7,289 nt of DNA from positions 1-7,289 of the forward strand of contig JAIRZW010000125.1 in assembly GCA_031267015.1 (NCBI GenBank), in the 5' to 3' direction. The notes beneath the pieces are model-generated. The model saw only the letters and a program-made list of their open reading frames with translations. It ran no database searches and was not told the DNA's origin. The translations under genes were made by a program, and so were the position numbers. Shown here piece after piece: positions 5,890 to 7,289 of this stretch (the first letter of the stretch is position 1; each line of letters begins with the position of its first letter). The stretch comes from Heliobacteriaceae bacterium. Lineage in GTDB: Bacteria; Cyanobacteriota; Vampirovibrionia; Gastranaerophilales; Gastranaerophilaceae.

Positions 5890-5994
5890 CGTCATTGCGA
5901 GGCGTCAGCCGAAGCAATCCAGAATTTACAACGGCCGCTTCCTGGATTGCGGCGCTCCCGCCAGCTCGACCGCTGGTGGTCGCTCGCAATGACG
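5890..5994. repeat. Dispersed palindromic repeat, unit 2 boundary
   Basis: Outer arms CGTCATTGCGAG (5890-5901) and CTCGCAATGACG (5983-5994) are perfect. Inner arms GCAATCCAG (5914-5922) and CTGGATTGC (5942-5950) also match. The right side holds an extra CCAGC/GCTGG hairpin (from 5961). Confidence 0.88.
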
Positions 5995-6002
5995 GGGGGG
6001 GG

Positions 6003-6030
6003 TTGAAATTTAAAAAAAGTCGGTTATAAT
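6003..6030 (+). promoter_or_regulatory. Array promoter, unit 3
   Basis: TTGAAA (6003-6008), 16-bp spacer, TATAAT (6025-6030). It is preceded by nine G, the longest G run in the array. Confidence 0.8.
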
Positions 6031-6076
6031 AAAAAAAGGAGCGAGGTAAGCTCTAACTTACCTCATAAAACGCCCC
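6031..6076 (-). terminator. Minus-strand terminator, unit 3
   Basis: GGGGC...GCTCC encloses GAGGTAAG/CTTACCTC, followed by seven T on the minus strand. It abuts the peptide stop codon at 6076. Confidence 0.72.
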
Positions 6077-6131
6077 TATTTTTTGGAAAGAAGCGCTGAT
6101 ATTATCAACAAGATAATGGTTAGCGCTTTTT
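6038..6131 (+). ncRNA. Unit 3 structured antisense RNA (candidate type I antitoxin)
   Basis: About 94 nt from GGAGC (6038) to the T run ending at 6131. Hairpin 1 is GAGGTAAG-CTCTAA-CTTACCTC (6043-6064) and differs from unit 1 only in the loop. Hairpin 2 is AGCGCTGAT (6092-6100)/GTTAGCGCT (6119-6127) with inner ATTATC/GATAAT and five T. It is antisense to most of the unit 3 peptide ORF and its 3' untranslated region. Confidence 0.68.
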
Positions 6132-6150
6132 CAGTAATACTGAATTCCAT
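6076..6150 (-). CDS. 24-residue hydrophobic peptide, candidate type I toxin (unit 3)
   Basis: ATG at 6150, TAG at 6076. The peptide begins MEFSITEKAL, continues with a hydrophobic run of Ile and Leu (TIILLIISALL) and ends SKK, so it has one predicted membrane helix with a basic C-terminus. AAGGGGGTGAT is the ribosome binding site, with the G-rich core eight bases from the ATG. It is homologous to the unit 2 peptide (shared FSITEKAL and ALxxK-type ending) and to the broken unit 1 gene. The coding sequence contains an inverted repeat (GCGCTA...ATTATC...GATAAT...GCGC) that serves as the terminator of the opposite RNA, so the peptide sequence and RNA structure are constrained together. Its size and its convergent antisense RNA suggest a type I toxin; no activity can be read from sequence. 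Confidence 0.7.
   Translation of the reverse strand: MEFSITEKALTIILLIISALLSKK
6092..6131 (+). terminator. Plus-strand terminator, unit 3 RNA
   Basis: AGCGCTGAT/GTTAGCGCT with inner ATTATC/GATAAT and a bulged G, followed by TTTTT. Confidence 0.8.
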
Positions 6151-6216
6151 GCTTATCACCCCCTTTCTTTCAGTTTATCCAGATTTCAAGTCCGTTCCGA
6201 AAGCGGAAGTTTACGC

Positions 6217-6231
6217 GCAGAGGCGTGCTCC
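6217..6231 (-). promoter_or_regulatory. Conserved 5' leader block of the unit 3 peptide mRNA
   Basis: The same 15-nt GGAGCACGCCTCTGC as in unit 2. Here CGCCTC can pair with GGGGTG of the ribosome binding site through two G-U pairs. Confidence 0.45.
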
Positions 6232-6235
6232 TGAA

Positions 6236-6247
6236 ATTATAATACCA
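6236..6247 (-). promoter_or_regulatory. Putative peptide-gene promoter, unit 3
   Basis: Minus-strand TGGTATTATAAT, identical to unit 2, with AT-rich upstream sequence and no clear -35. Confidence 0.5.
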
Positions 6248-6356
6248 AATAAAATTACAAATAAAATCATATAAAAATAGGATATAAAATTAAAACATCC
6301 TTGTGCCGGTTCTGCGTCATATATGCGTCCGGTTTTCCTTGCAATGCCTCGGGGGG

Positions 6357-6384
6357 TTGAAATTTAAAAAAAGTCGGTTATAAT
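6357..6384 (+). promoter_or_regulatory. Array promoter, unit 4
   Basis: TTGAAA (6357-6362), 16-bp spacer, TATAAT (6379-6384), preceded by six G. Homology with units 1-3 stops just after the -10, where GAAATAAG replaces the A7 tract. Confidence 0.8.
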
Positions 6385-6385
6385 A

Positions 6386-6420
6386 GAAATAAGAAACAAG
6401 CAGGAATTTCTTCCTGCCTG
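6386..6420 (-). terminator. Minus-strand terminator, unit 4
   Basis: CAGGCAGGAA-GAAA-TTCCTGCTTG (6420 to 6397) has 10 pairs with one G-U, then TTTCTTATTTC on the minus strand. It ends the unit 4 peptide mRNA just after its stop. Confidence 0.7.
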
Positions 6421-6485
6421 TCTCTGCCCTAGAAGATGGTTAAAACTAGGTCAATTACAAGCCTTGCAACAAGCAAGGCTTGTTT
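6391..6485 (+). ncRNA. Unit 4 structured antisense RNA (divergent family)
   Basis: Expected from about 6391 to the hairpin near 6485. The order is a 10-bp hairpin CAAGCAGGAA/TTCCTGCCTG (6397-6420), a small CCTAG/CTAGG stem (6428-6450), and a perfect 10-bp hairpin ACAAGCCTTG/CAAGGCTTGT (6457-6483) followed by only three T, so termination there is less certain than in units 1-3. The sequence is unrelated to the RNAs of units 1-3 but has the same placement: it starts beyond the peptide stop on the opposite strand and covers most of that ORF. Confidence 0.58.
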
Positions 6486-6506
6486 AACGAACACGCGTTT
6501 GTCCAT
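6429..6506 (-). CDS. 25-residue hydrophobic peptide, candidate type I toxin of a second family (unit 4)
   Basis: ATG at 6506, TAG at 6429. The peptide has a basic N-terminus MDKRVFVKQ, then a Leu/Val-rich helix (ALLVARLV, DLVLTIF) interrupted by one Arg and one Asp. It is amphipathic to membrane-seeking and not homologous to the peptides of units 2 and 3. AAAGGAG stands seven bases upstream of the ATG, a strong ribosome binding site. A terminator hairpin follows directly, and the putative promoter TGGTATTATAAT is shared with units 2 and 3. It overlaps the unit 4 plus-strand RNA over most of its length. The combination suggests a second type I toxin-like gene placed in the same expression cassette; toxicity is inferred. 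Confidence 0.62.
   Translation of the reverse strand: MDKRVFVKQALLVARLVIDLVLTIF
6457..6485 (+). terminator. Plus-strand hairpin/terminator, unit 4 RNA
   Basis: A perfect 10-bp stem ACAAGCCTTG/CAAGGCTTGT with loop CAACAAG, then a short T run (three T). Confidence 0.55.
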
Positions 6507-6580
6507 GTTCCTTCTCCTTTCCGCGCCTCGGTCTATTAATACATTTGTGGGCGGGATGTCGAGGGCTATTGAATTTTAAA

Positions 6581-6592
6581 ATTATAATACCA
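6581..6592 (-). promoter_or_regulatory. Putative peptide-gene promoter, unit 4
   Basis: Minus-strand TGGTATTATAAT, as in units 2 and 3. The leader downstream of it differs and lacks the GGAGCACGCCTC block. Confidence 0.5.
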
Positions 6593-6630
6593 AATAAAAT
6601 TACAAATTAAATCATATAAAAATAGGAAAG

Positions 6631-6717
6631 CGTCATTGCGAGGCGTCAGCCGAAGCAATCCAGTTCACAATAATCGCCGAATCTCCGGATTGCTTCGGCT
6701 GACGCCTCGCAATGACG
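6631..6717. repeat. Perfect 31-bp inverted repeat ending the array
   Basis: Left arm 6631-6661 (starts CGTCATTGCGAGGCGTCAG) and right arm 6687-6717 (ends CTCGCAATGACG) are exact reverse complements around a 25-bp centre. This is the complete form of the dispersed repeat seen at 914, 5530 and 5890. Confidence 0.93.
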
Positions 6718-6787
6718 AGGGAATGACATGAATAAGTCAGAATTTTACATAAAACTGCAGAAAGAATGTAAAAATATGTCATTCCTC
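6717..6787. repeat. Nested inverted repeat between array and pilin-like gene
   Basis: GAGGGAATGACAT (6717-6729) faces ATGTCATTCCTC (6776-6787) with one bulge. Inside, TTTTACAT (6743-6750) faces ATGTAAAA (6766-6773). It lies 5' of the pilin-like gene without a T run; function unclear. Confidence 0.7.
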
Positions 6788-6841
6788 TTCCGCCAAAACC
6801 TTGCTAAGCTACATAATGGATAGATTAAATGGAGGTTACAG

Positions 6842-7289
6842 ATGAAAAAGACAGGATTCACTCTTGCGGAGGTGTTAATAACCCTCGGCATTATTGGAGT
6901 AGTAGCGGCGTTGGTTATGCCGGGGCTTATACAGGATTGGAGGGAGAAATCTTACGCGACTGCTAAAGATGTATTTAACAATCGGCTGGAAGAAGCAACA
7001 AGACAAATGAATGTAAATGAAGCGTTAACAGGTTATGCTGCAACAGAATCATTCGTGAACGAACTAAAGAAATATATGAAAATACTACAAGTATGTCCGG
7101 ACCCGTCAGGTTGTTTTGCAGCAACAGTGACAAGCAGTGACGGCAGTGAAACAGTAGAAACAAAGGACTCAAAGAATTCAAGTAACTTAAACGAAGGAAA
7201 CTGGGGAACAAAAGCGTTAGGTATAGGATTAATAAACGGTTATACAGCAATATTAAGTTATAACCCTGAGTGTTCAATAGGCGACATAA
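6842..7289 (+). CDS. Type IV pilin/pseudopilin-like protein (3' truncated by window)
   Basis: ATG at 6842 with GGAGG six bases upstream. The N-terminus MKKTG|FTLAEVLITLGIIGVV is a class III (prepilin) signal: PilD-type cleavage after Gly5, Phe at +1 and the conserved Glu at +5, followed by the hydrophobic helix used for filament assembly in the inner membrane. The helix continues into the soluble part (QDWREKSYATAKDVFNNRLEEA). Cys85 and Cys91 (VCPDPSGC) and Cys144 (PEC) may form disulfides in the globular domain. At least 149 residues are present and no stop is reached. Codons in the second half favour A in the third position more than those of the N-terminal half, which suggests a conserved N-terminus joined to a more variable body. 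Large families of such proteins are typical of some gut lineages; the exact role (major pilin, minor pilin or secretion pseudopilin) cannot be told. Confidence 0.88.
   Translation, partial: MKKTGFTLAEVLITLGIIGVVAALVMPGLIQDWREKSYATAKDVFNNRLEEATRQMNVNEALTGYAATESFVNELKKYMKILQVCPDPSGCFAATVTSSDGSETVETKDSKNSSNLNEGNWGTKALGIGLINGYTAILSYNPECSIGDI

Larger units (their letters stand above)
5259..6717. repeat. Tandem array of four promoter/small-RNA/antisense-peptide units
   Basis: Four head-to-tail units begin at about 5259, 5605, 5994 and 6351. Shared order, left to right, is a G run, a plus-strand promoter, a structured RNA, a small hydrophobic ORF on the minus strand, a minus-strand promoter-like motif (complement ATTATAATACC), and a CATTGCGAGG palindromic repeat. 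Units 1-3 are homologous throughout; unit 4 shares only the promoter, the minus-strand promoter block and the palindrome. Unit 1 lacks the minus-strand promoter block and carries an insertion; unit 3 has only a remnant of the palindrome. The array fills the 1.5 kb between the RT and the pilin-like gene. Confidence 0.9.

Noticed and set aside
6083..6274. Plus-strand 63-codon ORF through unit 3
   Set aside because: It starts at TTG with no ribosome binding site and runs through a terminator hairpin, the antisense peptide gene and its leader. It has no counterpart in units 1 or 2, so it is a chance frame.
5259..6717. CRISPR array
   Set aside because: Units are about 350 bp and contain promoters and ORFs; there are no short direct repeats with uniform spacers and no cas genes.
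6975..7277. Minus-strand 100-codon ORF opposite the pilin-like gene
   Set aside because: Leu/Ser-rich translation mirrors A-rich codons of the plus-strand gene, which has a clear prepilin signal and ribosome binding site.
5267..7289. DGR template/variable repeat pair inside the window
   Set aside because: Differences among array units are compensatory or block-like, not concentrated at adenines, and the A-rich second half of the pilin-like gene shows no matching copy near the RT by eye. A computed alignment would be needed to exclude it fully.

Overview
The window looks like a chromosomal segment from an uncultured, probably gut-associated, bacterium. Two things hint at the Gastranaerophilales/Vampirovibrionia (Melainabacteria) side of the cyanobacterial phylum: the prepilin leader at the right end (FTLAEVLITLGIIGVVAAL type) and the B3/B4-proximal TANRGDQMSVIGVAREL stretch of PheT, which resembles cyanobacterial-type PheT. 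Stand-alone pheT, with no pheS directly upstream, fits the same picture. This assignment is tentative and rests on motif memory only.

Left part (1-992): the 3' end of an unrecognised low-complexity protein and a convergent TRL-like secreted protein share a bidirectional terminator. A leader region follows with a copy of a dispersed CATTGCGAGG...GAAGCAATC repeat. Middle part (993-5266): a co-directional, tightly packed series of pheT (phenylalanyl-tRNA synthetase beta chain), a secreted SH3-like protein 4 nt later, and a 371-residue reverse transcriptase (RT) 31 nt after that. The RT belongs to the diversity-generating-retroelement (DGR)-like class (motif LPIGNLTSQ, catalytic YVDD).

Right part (5259-6717), the most interesting region: a head-to-tail array of four units of about 345-390 bp starts inside the RT stop codon. 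Each unit opens with a near-identical strong plus-strand promoter (TTGAAA, 16 bp, TATAAT) that should drive a short structured RNA. In units 2-4 the opposite strand carries a 24-25 residue hydrophobic peptide with an excellent Shine-Dalgarno sequence and its own promoter-like sequence. The two transcripts converge and overlap at their 3' ends. This is the geometry of TxpA/RatA- or BsrG/SR4-type type I toxin-antitoxin loci. Units 1-3 share one family; unit 1's peptide gene is broken by a 94-bp double-hairpin insertion and a deletion, leaving an apparently orphan antisense RNA. Unit 4 has an unrelated peptide behind the same promoter cassette. Units end in palindromic dispersed repeats (unit 3 keeps only a remnant).

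The array ends in a second, nested inverted repeat. It is followed by a type IV pilin-like gene that runs off the window. How the RT and the array relate is unknown: the repeats may be RT substrates, a toxin-antitoxin cluster captured next to an RT, or a stabilising module for the RT locus. No template repeat/variable repeat pair and no Avd gene are visible.
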